From NCBI GenBank assembly GCA_029262275.1, contig JAJCZS010000009.1:88904-152903 (forward strand): a stretch of DNA of 64,000 nucleotides, in the 5' to 3' direction. Of this stretch, positions 39,586-49,869 are shown one piece after another. The stretch comes from Deltaproteobacteria bacterium (lineage in GTDB: Bacteria; Desulfobacterota_D; UBA1144; Nemesobacterales; UBA2774). The notes under the pieces were generated by a model. The model had not been told where the DNA came from and searched no databases. It saw only the letters and a list, made by a program, of their open reading frames with translations. Within the stretch, counting starts at the first letter, position 1, and every line of letters begins with the position of its first letter. A program made the position numbers and the translations under genes.

Positions 39586-39710
39586 TTAAGCAACTTTTAA
39601 GTAAATAAAAACTATTGATAAATCGACCTTTCGCATTATATTTAATTGGGGTTAGTTGAGAAGCAAGGAGTTAATATTAGCCCGCATTTATAGAGGTTTA
39701 AGAGGGAGTA

Positions 39711-40307
39711 GTGATGCAGGTTTTTGCAAGGGTTTTAGTTCTAATGATATTTTTTGGGTCAAGCTTTATTCCTTTTGGAAATGAGCTATTAGCTCAGAAT
39801 ACGGCTGTGGCACCTATATATATAGACCGAGCAATCTATAAGGCTGCACAGGAGGGCCTTATCTGCAGCAAGGAAACCATTGAGAGCTTAGACCCCTCTG
39901 AAAGAGAAGCAAGAATAAAAGTTTGCGGCTTTGATTTTGATATTGAAAATGAGATTAAAGAGAGTGATATCGAAGAAACTAATATCGAAAGCAATGAGCA
40001 GCAAGCATCAACTGCCGAGCCTGAAATAGAGACATCGAGTGCTACCTCTGAGCCAGAAGCTTCAACAGCAGAGCCTAATAGTAGCACAGTAGTTAATAGC
40101 GAGGGTGAAGAGGTATCTTTACTTCCTAATCCGGAAGTTGAGTTTGTTGACGAATATGTGTTGAAGTTTGATGGTAACAAAGACACTATATTTTTCGGTG
40201 GTGTAGTGCCGTTCGTGGCTATTCCTGACACCGAGCTTGCGAATGAGGATAGTTTCTTTAATGAAGAAAGCTTTTCTGTGTTCTTCTATTTAAAAAGAAA
40301 ATTTTAA
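39711..40307 (+). CDS. Hypothetical secreted acidic protein
   Basis: Signal peptide to LAQ; low-complexity STAEPE stretch. Confidence 0.5.
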   Translation: MMQVFARVLVLMIFFGSSFIPFGNELLAQNTAVAPIYIDRAIYKAAQEGLICSKETIESLDPSEREARIKVCGFDFDIENEIKESDIEETNIESNEQQASTAEPEIETSSATSEPEASTAEPNSSTVVNSEGEEVSLLPNPEVEFVDEYVLKFDGNKDTIFFGGVVPFVAIPDTELANEDSFFNEESFSVFFYLKRKF

Positions 40308-40446
40308 TTTCCTTTCAGATATATCTTAGCCAGAGCAAATTTAACTCAGCATTTTCTAGTTTTATAATAATTCAAATTACAATTCTCTTTACTAGAGAGC
40401 TAATTTTGTTACACTAAATGAACTTTTATTAACAGGAGATAGATAA

Positions 40447-41106
40447 ATGAAGATAGCACTTCTAGGTGGTACAGGAGATATTGCGGAAGGACTAGTACTT
40501 AGATGGTCCAAAGCGGGGCATGAAATTATCGTAGGCTCAAGGAGCCTAGAGAAAGCAGAGACGATTACCAATGAATACAAAGAGAAATTGGCAAGCTTAG
40601 GTATTGAGGGGCAGATCACGGGAATGGCAAACGCAGATGCAGCAAAAGCTGCTGAGGTTGTAATTATCAGTATTCCTCCAGAGTATGCGGCTTCAACGAT
40701 CGAATCAATTAAGGACAGTTTTACCGATCAAGTCGTTGTTACACCGGTTGTTCCTATGAGTAGGCACGAGGATAAGGCTTTTATGTTTGAGCCAACGGAG
40801 CATGGGTCTTCAGCCCTTGAGATTCAGGCAGCACTACCGGACACAGCAAGACTGGTTTCTGCATACCACAACCTTCCTGCTAAGGAGCTTAGCCAGGTAG
40901 AAGTAGATCTGGATTATGATGTGGTAATTTGCGGGGACGATGAGGAAGCAAAAGCAATTGTTACAAAAATCACAGAAGATATGCCTACGATGAGGGTGCT
41001 AGATGCTGGACCACTTAAGCTCTCTCCAATGATTGAGGCTATTACTCCTCTTATTGTTAACCTAAACGTTAAGCACAAAAAACATTTTTCTGTAAAATTT
41101 GTTTAA
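40447..41106 (+). CDS. npdG: F420:NADP oxidoreductase (NPDG/FNO family)
   Basis: MKIALLGGTGDIAEGLVLRWSKAGHEIIVGSRSLEKA; AYHNLPAKEL. Confidence 0.88.
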   Translation: MKIALLGGTGDIAEGLVLRWSKAGHEIIVGSRSLEKAETITNEYKEKLASLGIEGQITGMANADAAKAAEVVIISIPPEYAASTIESIKDSFTDQVVVTPVVPMSRHEDKAFMFEPTEHGSSALEIQAALPDTARLVSAYHNLPAKELSQVEVDLDYDVVICGDDEEAKAIVTKITEDMPTMRVLDAGPLKLSPMIEAITPLIVNLNVKHKKHFSVKFV

Positions 41107-41131
41107 TAACTCAAAATTAGTTTTGAACTCA

Positions 41132-41157
41132 GGGGTAGTTTTAGGACTGCCCCTTTT
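41132..41157 (+). terminator. Rho-independent terminator
   Basis: GGGGTAGT-loop-ACTGCCCC TTTT. Confidence 0.7.
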
Positions 41158-41163
41158 AGTCTC

Positions 41164-42132
41164 CTATAGAAGATTTAATTGAGTAGGTTTTTCAAGTGAT
41201 ATTACCTCGAATCCTCTTTCTTTTAAGGTCTCTGCAAACAAGGTTGCATTCTCATCAATTAGATAGACTTTCTCTGGTTCTACCCCATCTACAAATTCTA
41301 TTAGTTCTTCATAGCCTGCATGGTTACTAAGAGCAATGACTTCATCAACTTTATATTGAGATTTGATTCTAGATTGCTCATCTTCAGAGCATTCTGTGAG
41401 CATTATGGCTCTTTTCCTCAAAATATTCTTTATATCTTCCGACTCAAGCTCGCTGGGCGGAATTATTGCTACCTTCCCTTCAGTTTCTGACGGTTTCAAT
41501 AGGCCGTATTCACCAAACCCAATTCCAAGATCCTCGTACACTTTTGTGAATTTATAAATAGATTTTTCAAGACTAAGTTCAAATCCCTTTACATCAAGTG
41601 CCTTAATTATGTCTTGAGCTTTACCCAACGGTTCAACAACTAAAACTGGTGTTAAATTTGAGGAAAGAGTTTCATTAATGAACTTTATTAAATCTTCCAT
41701 TGATTGATCAAAACTAGGGAACTTATACCCAGGCAGTCCAAAAGGGCATTTCATAACAAGCACATCGCAATGATTTGTATGGGCGGGCTGTGTTGTAGGC
41801 AGCCTGTTTAGATTTATGTTTCCACTATAGAGAAGTGTTTTATTTCCTTTATCAACCATAATCTGAGAAGCACCTAGCATCGTACCTGATGGCACCAGCT
41901 CAACTTGCAAGCTACCGAGTGCAAAAGGTCTGTAGTAAGGACATGCAAGAACTACAGGCTTTTTTATCTTCTTTTCCAGAAATTTGATAGTTTCAGGAGT
42001 AGCTAGGATTTTTTCAGGAGGGGTGAACTTATCTATGTTTGCATTAGATATAAAAGATAGACCTACTTTCTTTTTTGAATCGAACCAAAGCTCAGTTCCT
42101 TTTAAGTGAATGCCATTTTGATATTCAATCAT
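41164..42132 (-). CDS. Degenerate metallo-beta-lactamase/beta-CASP exonuclease-like protein
   Basis: Family positions recognisable but altered: FISNANIDKF, LLYSGNINL, CDVLVMKCPFGLPGYKFP, ALSNHAGYEELIEFV. Confidence 0.7.
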   Translation of the reverse strand: MIEYQNGIHLKGTELWFDSKKKVGLSFISNANIDKFTPPEKILATPETIKFLEKKIKKPVVLACPYYRPFALGSLQVELVPSGTMLGASQIMVDKGNKTLLYSGNINLNRLPTTQPAHTNHCDVLVMKCPFGLPGYKFPSFDQSMEDLIKFINETLSSNLTPVLVVEPLGKAQDIIKALDVKGFELSLEKSIYKFTKVYEDLGIGFGEYGLLKPSETEGKVAIIPPSELESEDIKNILRKRAIMLTECSEDEQSRIKSQYKVDEVIALSNHAGYEELIEFVDGVEPEKVYLIDENATLFAETLKERGFEVISLEKPTQLNLL

Positions 42133-42244
42133 TAAATTTGAATTTTAGTCTACTGCCAAGGTGGTGTATTACAAGAAGTTGCACAAACACCCCAGAGCAT
42201 ATATGGAAAGCGTTATCTATATTTAACTGAATCAAAAATTTGGA

Positions 42245-42661
42245 TTATTCTATTAAAGTTTCAGAAGTAAAATCCTCATTGTCCAGTTTCCATTGTCCGT
42301 TTTCTTTTACAAGTGTAATGATCCCAGTAACTTTGGCATTAGGATCATTTGTATCACTAGCGTCAATGGTCAATGTTGCTTCATCGCCTTCAATCTTAGA
42401 GGTGATACCTTTTGTTTTCATCGAACTACGTACTTCACTCATTATCTCTAAAAAGGCAGCTTCGTCTTCTTTTGTAATTTCACCCATTTGATTGATGTTT
42501 TTCTGAGAAAGATATGGTTTTAACTCGTCAAGCGACTTGGCCTTCTTGCTTGTTTCTACATATGATTCATAGAATTTGATAGTCTCCTCTTCTTGCGCAA
42601 ACGCAGTTGTCAGAATAAAAAGACTCAAGATTAGGGTAAAAATAGCTGTGTATTTTCTCAT
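42245..42661 (-). CDS. Hypothetical secreted protein
   Basis: Signal peptide MRKYTAIFTLILSLFILTTAFAQ; start moved to 42661; DUF4878-like ending (ENGQWKLDNEDF). Confidence 0.55.
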   Translation of the reverse strand: MRKYTAIFTLILSLFILTTAFAQEEETIKFYESYVETSKKAKSLDELKPYLSQKNINQMGEITKEDEAAFLEIMSEVRSSMKTKGITSKIEGDEATLTIDASDTNDPNAKVTGIITLVKENGQWKLDNEDFTSETLIE

Positions 42662-42830
42662 TATTTTCTCCGTGATGTAAGAATTACTATATGAGTACCA
42701 TCTTTTATAAAGAATACCAAGCACAATTATTGTTGACAAGGAATACTTCTAGCGGTGATAATTTTCAGCACTAATTCTAAGATAAATATAAAGAAATTCA
42801 CTAAATTTTATAGTTTGAGGAGAATACTTC

Positions 42831-43907
42831 ATGGATAAGACTGAAAATCTGCTTAAAGATCTGACAGAGGCCCACGGTATACCTGGTTATGAAGCGGAAG
42901 TACGCAAGGTAATCAGAAACTACTTTAAACCCATAGGCGATATAGAAGAAGATAATATGGGAAGTCTTATTTGTAGCAAGGTAGGAAAAGAGGTATCTCC
43001 AAGAATAATGTTGGCAGGACACATGGATGAAGTGGGGTTTATGGTCAAACACATATCTCCAGATGGTTTTATAAGATTCACGACTTTAGGGGGCTGGTGG
43101 GATCAGGTTCTACTTAGTCAGAGAGTGGCAATAAAGACCTCTAAGGGCGATGTAATAGGTGTTATAGGAGCCAAGCCTCCGCACCTTCTCTCACCTGAGG
43201 AGCGCAACAAAGTTGTTGTCAGAAAAAATATGTATATAGACATTGGGGCCACGTCGGAAAAGGACGTTGATAAGGCTGGGATAAGGGTAGGAGACCCAAT
43301 TGTACCGGTGAGTGAATTCACAGTGCTAGCTAATCCTAAAACCTATATGTGTAAGGCGTTTGATGACCGTGTGGGATGTGCTGTAGTGATTTCTGCCCTG
43401 TGCTCACTTGGCAAGAAAAGCCATCCTAATACTCTCTTGGGAGTGGCAACGGTGCAAGAAGAGGTTGGTGTAAGAGGAGCCACAACAAGCGTAGACATGG
43501 CCGATCCAGACATAGCAATCATACTTGAATCAGATATAGCAGGGGACGTGCCGGGAATAAAACCTGATGAATCTTCTACAAAATTTGCTGGAGGGCCGTC
43601 ATTACTTCTATATGATGCCCGCATGATACCGAATTTGAAGCTTAGGGATCTGGTTATAGATACCGCAAAGAAGAATAAGATACCTCTTCAATTTACCACA
43701 ATGGAAGGGGGCGCAACTGACGGCTCTGTGATTCATTTGCATAAAAGCGGTGTACCCACTGTAGTGCTCGGAGTTCCCTCACGTCATATACACAGCCACA
43801 ACTCCATAATTCACAGAGAGGATTTCGACAATACCGTTAAGCTCTTAAAAGCAATTGTTCAAAAGCTGGATAAAAAAACAGTTCAGGATATAAAATCGTT
43901 TCGTTGA
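42831..43907 (+). CDS. M42 family metallopeptidase (glutamyl aminopeptidase/cellulase M)
   Basis: MLAGHMDEVGFMVKHI; CKAFDDRVGCAV; TVQEEVGVRGA. Confidence 0.94.
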   Translation: MDKTENLLKDLTEAHGIPGYEAEVRKVIRNYFKPIGDIEEDNMGSLICSKVGKEVSPRIMLAGHMDEVGFMVKHISPDGFIRFTTLGGWWDQVLLSQRVAIKTSKGDVIGVIGAKPPHLLSPEERNKVVVRKNMYIDIGATSEKDVDKAGIRVGDPIVPVSEFTVLANPKTYMCKAFDDRVGCAVVISALCSLGKKSHPNTLLGVATVQEEVGVRGATTSVDMADPDIAIILESDIAGDVPGIKPDESSTKFAGGPSLLLYDARMIPNLKLRDLVIDTAKKNKIPLQFTTMEGGATDGSVIHLHKSGVPTVVLGVPSRHIHSHNSIIHREDFDNTVKLLKAIVQKLDKKTVQDIKSFR

Positions 43908-43957
43908 TTGTTGTAAATGGAATCTCTCTTTAAATTACTGGTAAACTTAAGGGCACT

Positions 43958-46786
43958 TTGGAATCCATAAAAATCACTGGGGCAAGGGAACATAACTTAC
44001 AGGATGTCTCTCTTTCCATACCCAGAGGAAAACTTGTCGTAATAACCGGAGTGAGCGGATCGGGAAAATCTTCTCTTGCTTTCGACACCATATTTGCAGA
44101 GGGACAAAGAAGATACATGGAATCTCTGTCTGCATATGCAAGACAGTTTGTAGAGAAGATAGATAAGCCCGATGTAGATTCAATTGAAGGACTCTCCCCC
44201 TCAATTTCTGTAGATCAGAAAACATTTCAAAGAAATCCCCGCTCTACTGTAGGCACAATAACTGAGATATATGATTTTTTACGGCTCCTATTTGCTCGTA
44301 TAGGCAAACCATTTTGTTACAAATGCGGTGTTGAGATATCGGCGCAAAGTCTCGATAAAATGGTAGAGCGACTTTCTTCACTGGGCAAGGGAGAAAAAAT
44401 TTCTATATTCTCTCCAATCGTTCAGGGCAGGAAAGGAGAGTATAGAAAAGAGCTTGAGGATCTGAGATCAGAGGGGTATTTAAGGGTAAGAATTGATGGA
44501 GATATCTACGATCTAGATGAAGAAATAAATATAAATAAGAACAAAAAACATACTATAGAGCTACTAGTAGACGTTGCGGTAATTAGATCTGGGGCTATGG
44601 CCGAGAGGATAAGGGAGTCTTTACAAATTGCACTGAAGCGCTCAGGCGGTGTTGCAATTGTAGAGACGGACAAGGGAGAGAAGTTTACCTTCAGCGATAA
44701 ATTTGCGTGCCCTGAGTGTGGTATGAGTTACCCAGAGATCTCGCCTCGCCTGTTTTCCTTCAATAGCCCATATGGTTCATGCCGGCAGTGCCATGGTATT
44801 GGTACCATGTCCTTTTGTGACCCTGATCTTTTAATTGATACAGATCTATCAATCTCCGAAGGGGCGATTATTCCTTGGAGAAACTCAAGCTATTTTAAGC
44901 AGATTATTGAAAATGTCTCTGAGTACTACAAGTTTGATTTGAATACAGTTTTTAAGAAGCTTCCTTCTAAGATAAAGAAAATCGTTGTACATGGTTCAGG
45001 CGATGAAGAGGTCATGTTCTACAAGGAGAGAAAAGGAAGGGTATTAAAATATTGGGAGACCTATTCAGGGGTCTTAGGAATCACCTCTGAGTGGTTTAGA
45101 GAAACGGAATCTCCTGAGATCAGAGAAAAACTGTCCCAATATATGCGAACAACCACATGTGGAGAGTGTGATGGTTCCAGGTTAAGAAATGAAGCCCTCT
45201 CGATTTTAATAGAAAGTAATTCTATTCATAATATAGCCAGTATGCCAGTTGAGAATGCGCTTAGATTTTTTGAAAATCTTAATCTAACTGGCCGGGACCA
45301 TGAGATAGGAGAGAGAGTGATCAAGGAGATTAAGTCTAGACTCAGATTTTTGGATGATGTTGGTCTCAGTTATCTCACACTAGACCGCTCAGCACCCACT
45401 TTATCGGGCGGTGAGGCACAGAGAATAAGGCTTGCAACACAGGTTGGATCTAAATTAACAGGCATTACATACGTTTTAGATGAGCCCACAATCGGACTTC
45501 ATTCCAGAGATAATCTAAGGCTGATTGATACCTTGAAGTCCTTAAGAGACAGCGGAAACTCAGTAATAGTTGTTGAGCATGATGAGGATACGATTAGAAA
45601 CGCAGACTTTGTAGTTGATATAGGTCCTGGTGCTGGGGAGAAGGGAGGCATAATTGTTTCAACAGGTGGAGTTGAGAAGCTGTGTCGGACTGAGGGTTCT
45701 CTAACGGGTGGTTATTTATCGGGCGATCTTAGTATTCTCGCTCCTAAAAAGCGTAGAAAGCCAAAAGGTTCTATCTCTATAAAGGGGGCCTCCGAGCATA
45801 ATCTAAAGAATATAGACGTTGAAGTCCCTTTAGGTGTTTTTACATGCGTAACAGGAGTGTCGGGATCAGGTAAAAGTACACTTGTAATAGACACGCTTTA
45901 CAATGCACTCAGCCATTCTTTGTATAGAAGCAAAGATCCAATTGGAAAACATAAAAAAATAAGTGGTTACAAAGAGATAGATAAGATTTTAAATGTTGAG
46001 CAAAGCCCCATAGGCAGAACACCAAGGTCTAACCCCGCTACATATACAGGGCTCTTTTCACCCCTCAGAGATTTGTTTTCTATGTTGCCTCAGTCAAACG
46101 CACGGGGATATAAGCCGGGAAGGTTTAGCTTTAACGTTGCCGAGGGAAGATGCAGCGTCTGTTCCGGTCATGGAACAGAGAAGATAGAGATGCACTTTCT
46201 ACCTGATGTATACGTTACTTGCGAGAGATGTGGTGGTAGCAGATACAATTCTGAGACTTTGGAGGTTAAATACAACGGAAAAAGTATTGCGGATGTGCTT
46301 GATATGACAGTTAGCGAGGCACATGAGTTTTTCCGTAATGTCCCCCATCTGAAGTCAAAGCTCGAGGTTCTGGAAGCTGTCGGGCTTGAATATATTAGAT
46401 TAGGGCAAGCTGCTACAACGCTATCTGGAGGAGAGGCGCAAAGAGTAAAACTTTCCAAAGAGCTCTCAAGGCGCGATACAGGGAATACTATCTATATATT
46501 GGATGAGCCTACTATCGGTCTTCATTTTGACGATGTGCGTAAACTCCTTATCGTAATTCAAGAGCTTGCCAATAAAGGTAACACTGTAATAGTTATTGAG
46601 CATAATCTAGATGTAATAAAATGCGCAGATCATATAATTGATATGGGACCAGAGGGTGGGGAAGCTGGAGGTCAGATCGTTGCAGAGGGGACCCCTGAGA
46701 AAGTATCTAAAGTTAAAGGTTCTTATACGGCTATGTTTTTGAAAAAAGTATTATCAAATAAATCAAAAGGTAAAGGATCGCACTAG
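43958..46786 (+). CDS. uvrA: Excinuclease ABC subunit A (TTG start)
   Basis: ITGAREHNLQDVSLSIPRGKLVVITGVSGSGKSSLAFDTI; ARQFVEKIDKPDVDSIEGLSP; two ABC signatures. Confidence 0.97.
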   Translation: MESIKITGAREHNLQDVSLSIPRGKLVVITGVSGSGKSSLAFDTIFAEGQRRYMESLSAYARQFVEKIDKPDVDSIEGLSPSISVDQKTFQRNPRSTVGTITEIYDFLRLLFARIGKPFCYKCGVEISAQSLDKMVERLSSLGKGEKISIFSPIVQGRKGEYRKELEDLRSEGYLRVRIDGDIYDLDEEININKNKKHTIELLVDVAVIRSGAMAERIRESLQIALKRSGGVAIVETDKGEKFTFSDKFACPECGMSYPEISPRLFSFNSPYGSCRQCHGIGTMSFCDPDLLIDTDLSISEGAIIPWRNSSYFKQIIENVSEYYKFDLNTVFKKLPSKIKKIVVHGSGDEEVMFYKERKGRVLKYWETYSGVLGITSEWFRETESPEIREKLSQYMRTTTCGECDGSRLRNEALSILIESNSIHNIASMPVENALRFFENLNLTGRDHEIGERVIKEIKSRLRFLDDVGLSYLTLDRSAPTLSGGEAQRIRLATQVGSKLTGITYVLDEPTIGLHSRDNLRLIDTLKSLRDSGNSVIVVEHDEDTIRNADFVVDIGPGAGEKGGIIVSTGGVEKLCRTEGSLTGGYLSGDLSILAPKKRRKPKGSISIKGASEHNLKNIDVEVPLGVFTCVTGVSGSGKSTLVIDTLYNALSHSLYRSKDPIGKHKKISGYKEIDKILNVEQSPIGRTPRSNPATYTGLFSPLRDLFSMLPQSNARGYKPGRFSFNVAEGRCSVCSGHGTEKIEMHFLPDVYVTCERCGGSRYNSETLEVKYNGKSIADVLDMTVSEAHEFFRNVPHLKSKLEVLEAVGLEYIRLGQAATTLSGGEAQRVKLSKELSRRDTGNTIYILDEPTIGLHFDDVRKLLIVIQELANKGNTVIVIEHNLDVIKCADHIIDMGPEGGEAGGQIVAEGTPEKVSKVKGSYTAMFLKKVLSNKSKGKGSH

Positions 46787-47590
46787 TTGGATTTACTACA
46801 GTCAATAATATTAGGAGCAATTCAGGGGATTACAGAGTTTTTACCTGTAAGCAGCACCGCTCACTTGGTGCTCATGCCCTGGTTATTCTCGTGGACGGAC
46901 CAAGGACTTCCTTTTAATGTAGCTCTCCATATGGGCAGTCTTATCGCCATTATCTACTATTTTTGGCATGAATGGATATTAATAATCAGAGAGTTTATTG
47001 AAGGTGTCTTTAACTGGAGTTTTAAGGGACGTCCTAATGGTAAAACGGGTTTATATCTAATTATTGCAACAATACCCGGGGCTCTAACAGGTGTACTTTT
47101 TGAAGAATATGCAGCCGGTATTCTACGAAATCCTTTGTCTATTGCTTTTACTCTTTCTTTTTTTGGTGTGCTTCTTTATTTCTCAGACAGATTTTCTAAG
47201 AAAACTAAGACTGTTGGGGAAATGAATATAGTTGATTGCATAATTATTGGGATTTCTCAGGCATTTGCTATTATTCCAGGGGTTTCACGTTCAGGTATAA
47301 CCATTACTGGGGCGATGTTTAGAAACCTAAACCGTGAAGAAGCCGCAAAGTTTTCATTTTTATTGGCAGCGCCGCTTATAGCCGGTGCAGGAATTTTTGA
47401 AGCAAGACACCTAGAATATTCTGCGGTGGTCAGTGTGCCATTTATAGCTGGAATTATAGCATCCGCGGTGTTTGCTTTCCTTGCTATCAAATATCTTTTG
47501 AAGTTTGTTAGAAAATCAAGCTACACAGTGTTTGTTGTATATAGACTAGCCCTTGCACTTCTGATTGCTTTTCTCTATATAATGAAATAA
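46787..47590 (+). CDS. uppP: Undecaprenyl-diphosphatase (TTG start)
   Basis: ILGAIQGITEFLPVSSTAHLVL; AIIPGVSRSGITITGAM. Confidence 0.95.
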   Translation: MDLLQSIILGAIQGITEFLPVSSTAHLVLMPWLFSWTDQGLPFNVALHMGSLIAIIYYFWHEWILIIREFIEGVFNWSFKGRPNGKTGLYLIIATIPGALTGVLFEEYAAGILRNPLSIAFTLSFFGVLLYFSDRFSKKTKTVGEMNIVDCIIIGISQAFAIIPGVSRSGITITGAMFRNLNREEAAKFSFLLAAPLIAGAGIFEARHLEYSAVVSVPFIAGIIASAVFAFLAIKYLLKFVRKSSYTVFVVYRLALALLIAFLYIMK

Positions 47591-47602
47591 GAGGTTACAA
47601 CA

Positions 47603-48313
47603 TTGATTGCACTACTTTCCGCAAACTGGGATGAGATCGGCCAATTAAAAAAAGATATAAAAATCACAAAGGAAGGTGGTAACTCCGAGCTTCAATACAA
47701 AATCGGGGATTTATATGGTTGCTCTATAATTATTGCCGTAACTGGTGTTGGAATAAAAAGAGCAAGGACAGCTACAAGTTTTATAATTCAAAAATTCAAA
47801 CCGAGCCTTATTGTTTTTGGGGGTTTTGGCGGTGCACTCAGCCCTGATCTCAAAGTAGGTGACATTATTTTAGGCGAGTCAGTAACTAGTTTAAAAAGGA
47901 ATGAAACCACCCCGCTCTATTCTGAGTTTAATCTATCTGAGAATAATTCTAAAAAGGGACTTCTCATAACCGAGAGTAGATTTATTAATGAACCTGATCA
48001 AAAAAAACGTCTTTTTGATTCTACAGGGGCACTAGTTGTAGATATGGAAACATGGGGAGTAGTTGAGGCGGCTAGGCAAAGTGGAACACCTGTGGCTTCA
48101 GTGCGAGCGGTTTCTGATGAAGCTGATGAGTGCCTGCCTGACATGGCTGCAATATATTCAGAGTCCGGTGAGCTAGACGTTATGAAAGCTGAGCCATATT
48201 TTAAAGAAAACCCGGAGCTACTAGCTCCATACTTAAATTTTAGACTTAAAAATACTCCCAAAGCATCAGATTCGCTCTGTAACTTCCTGTCTTACTTGCT
48301 TAAAAATCTCTAG
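47603..48313 (+). CDS. Nucleoside phosphorylase family (MTA/SAH nucleosidase-like) protein
   Basis: VTGVGIKRARTATSFII; FGGFGGALSPDLKVGDIIL; VDMETWGVVEAARQSGTPVASVRAVSDEAD. Confidence 0.8.
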   Translation: MIALLSANWDEIGQLKKDIKITKEGGNSELQYKIGDLYGCSIIIAVTGVGIKRARTATSFIIQKFKPSLIVFGGFGGALSPDLKVGDIILGESVTSLKRNETTPLYSEFNLSENNSKKGLLITESRFINEPDQKKRLFDSTGALVVDMETWGVVEAARQSGTPVASVRAVSDEADECLPDMAAIYSESGELDVMKAEPYFKENPELLAPYLNFRLKNTPKASDSLCNFLSYLLKNL

Positions 48314-48486
48314 GATTCTACTCACATATATAGGGTAAACATTGTTGGAATTGATATAAGATAATGGTTAATAAAATATAAAAATTAGTATTTTTATCAA
48401 TAATTGAAGCTATTTAAAAACTTTTGTAATAAAACAAAGCCATGTTAAAATAAGCCAATCTTGTATTCCAAACGGTGGAGGATATT

Positions 48487-49695
48487 ATGAAAAAAATTAT
48501 TGGTGGTTTTTTAATTCTATTTTTGTTTGCGGGTTATTCTGCAAATGCATCTGAGGCGGGTGATCTTCTTATTCAAGTAGATTTGGATACCAATTTTACC
48601 GAAGGGTGTTCGATATTAAAGGCTAAGCCCGATGGTACTATATCAGAGTTTCTATCAGGTGCTGATATTATACAAGGTACTGGATCATCAACATGTGATT
48701 TTGATGATACAGGTATAGCAGCAGGACTAAACGGTCTAATTTACTTCAGTGAAGACACATCTGATGACATTTTGTTTGTAGATGCTCGTGGGCAGGTTAG
48801 AACCCTTGTTACAGATACTTTTTTGGAGTCACTACCTTCGTTTCCTGAGACAATAGATTGGGATAATGGAATGGCTATTAACCCTGTTACAGGCACTCTT
48901 GTTGCAGCGGACGAAGATAACGAGGTCATAGTAGAGTTTCCAACTGACGTTCCAACGCCTATTCAAAATCCTGATCATGTAAATATATTAGCAGATGAAG
49001 CAGATTTTGGGGCTTTAATACCTATAGAGGATGTAGATCTAGAAGGTGGAATAGCTATAGACCAACAACAGAATATCTACATCACAAATGATGGTGGTAA
49101 TAGTAATAATGACGCCATTTTCAAGTTAACGTCCCAGGGTGATCTATCTTTACTTTGCACATACGCTCAATTAAACGCTGTACCAGGGATCGGTCCGGAG
49201 GTTAATTTGGACGTGGGTGTGGCTTTTGATGGCAGTTTATATGTAGGTGATGACGGAGACTGTGACTGTATTCTAGAGATTAATCCTGTTACATGTAATC
49301 CACAGATTCTTATTACGGAAAACGAAATCGAGCTTGTGACGGGAAATACAAGTGCTGATCCAGAGGGTGGTTTATGCATAGATTCGAATATGAATCTATT
49401 TCTTGGGGATGACGGTAGTAGACCTGGAGATGCTGATAGACCTAGTATTGTAAAAGTTCCTACTGGCAATCCGTCAAATGCATCACTATTTGTTTCACCA
49501 GAGGAAGTTCGTGATTTCTATGAGGTTATAGCACCAGGCGGCGATCCTAGGTTTGAAGGTTCTTGCGGTGTAAAGCTAGTTGACTCACCAGAGTTTCAAG
49601 TACCTACTCTTTCAGAGTGGGGACTGATTACGATGGCTGCAGTTTTAGGGCTAGTTGGATTAATGGTAGCTAGAAGAAGAACGGTTAAAGCATAA
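48487..49695 (+). CDS. Secreted beta-propeller-like protein with IPTL-CTERM-type C-terminal sorting signal
   Basis: Signal peptide; C-terminus VPTLSEWGLITMAAVLGLVGLMVARRRTVKA. Confidence 0.8.
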   Translation: MKKIIGGFLILFLFAGYSANASEAGDLLIQVDLDTNFTEGCSILKAKPDGTISEFLSGADIIQGTGSSTCDFDDTGIAAGLNGLIYFSEDTSDDILFVDARGQVRTLVTDTFLESLPSFPETIDWDNGMAINPVTGTLVAADEDNEVIVEFPTDVPTPIQNPDHVNILADEADFGALIPIEDVDLEGGIAIDQQQNIYITNDGGNSNNDAIFKLTSQGDLSLLCTYAQLNAVPGIGPEVNLDVGVAFDGSLYVGDDGDCDCILEINPVTCNPQILITENEIELVTGNTSADPEGGLCIDSNMNLFLGDDGSRPGDADRPSIVKVPTGNPSNASLFVSPEEVRDFYEVIAPGGDPRFEGSCGVKLVDSPEFQVPTLSEWGLITMAAVLGLVGLMVARRRTVKA

Positions 49696-49733
49696 ACACA
49701 GTTAAACTTAAAAATATTAGAAAATGCAATATA

Positions 49734-49767
49734 GCCCCTTACTTTTTAATAAGTGAGGGGCTTTTTT
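49734..49767 (+). terminator. Rho-independent terminator
   Basis: GCCCCTTACTT-loop-AAGTGAGGGGC TTTTTT. Confidence 0.85.
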
Positions 49768-49869
49768 AATATCTTCAGACTCTAAAGTTTAATCTCCTTC
49801 CATAATTCCTAGATATTTGTTACTATTGAATATATCACTTCCATTTGAGCTCTTAAGGAGGTCTCCTAA

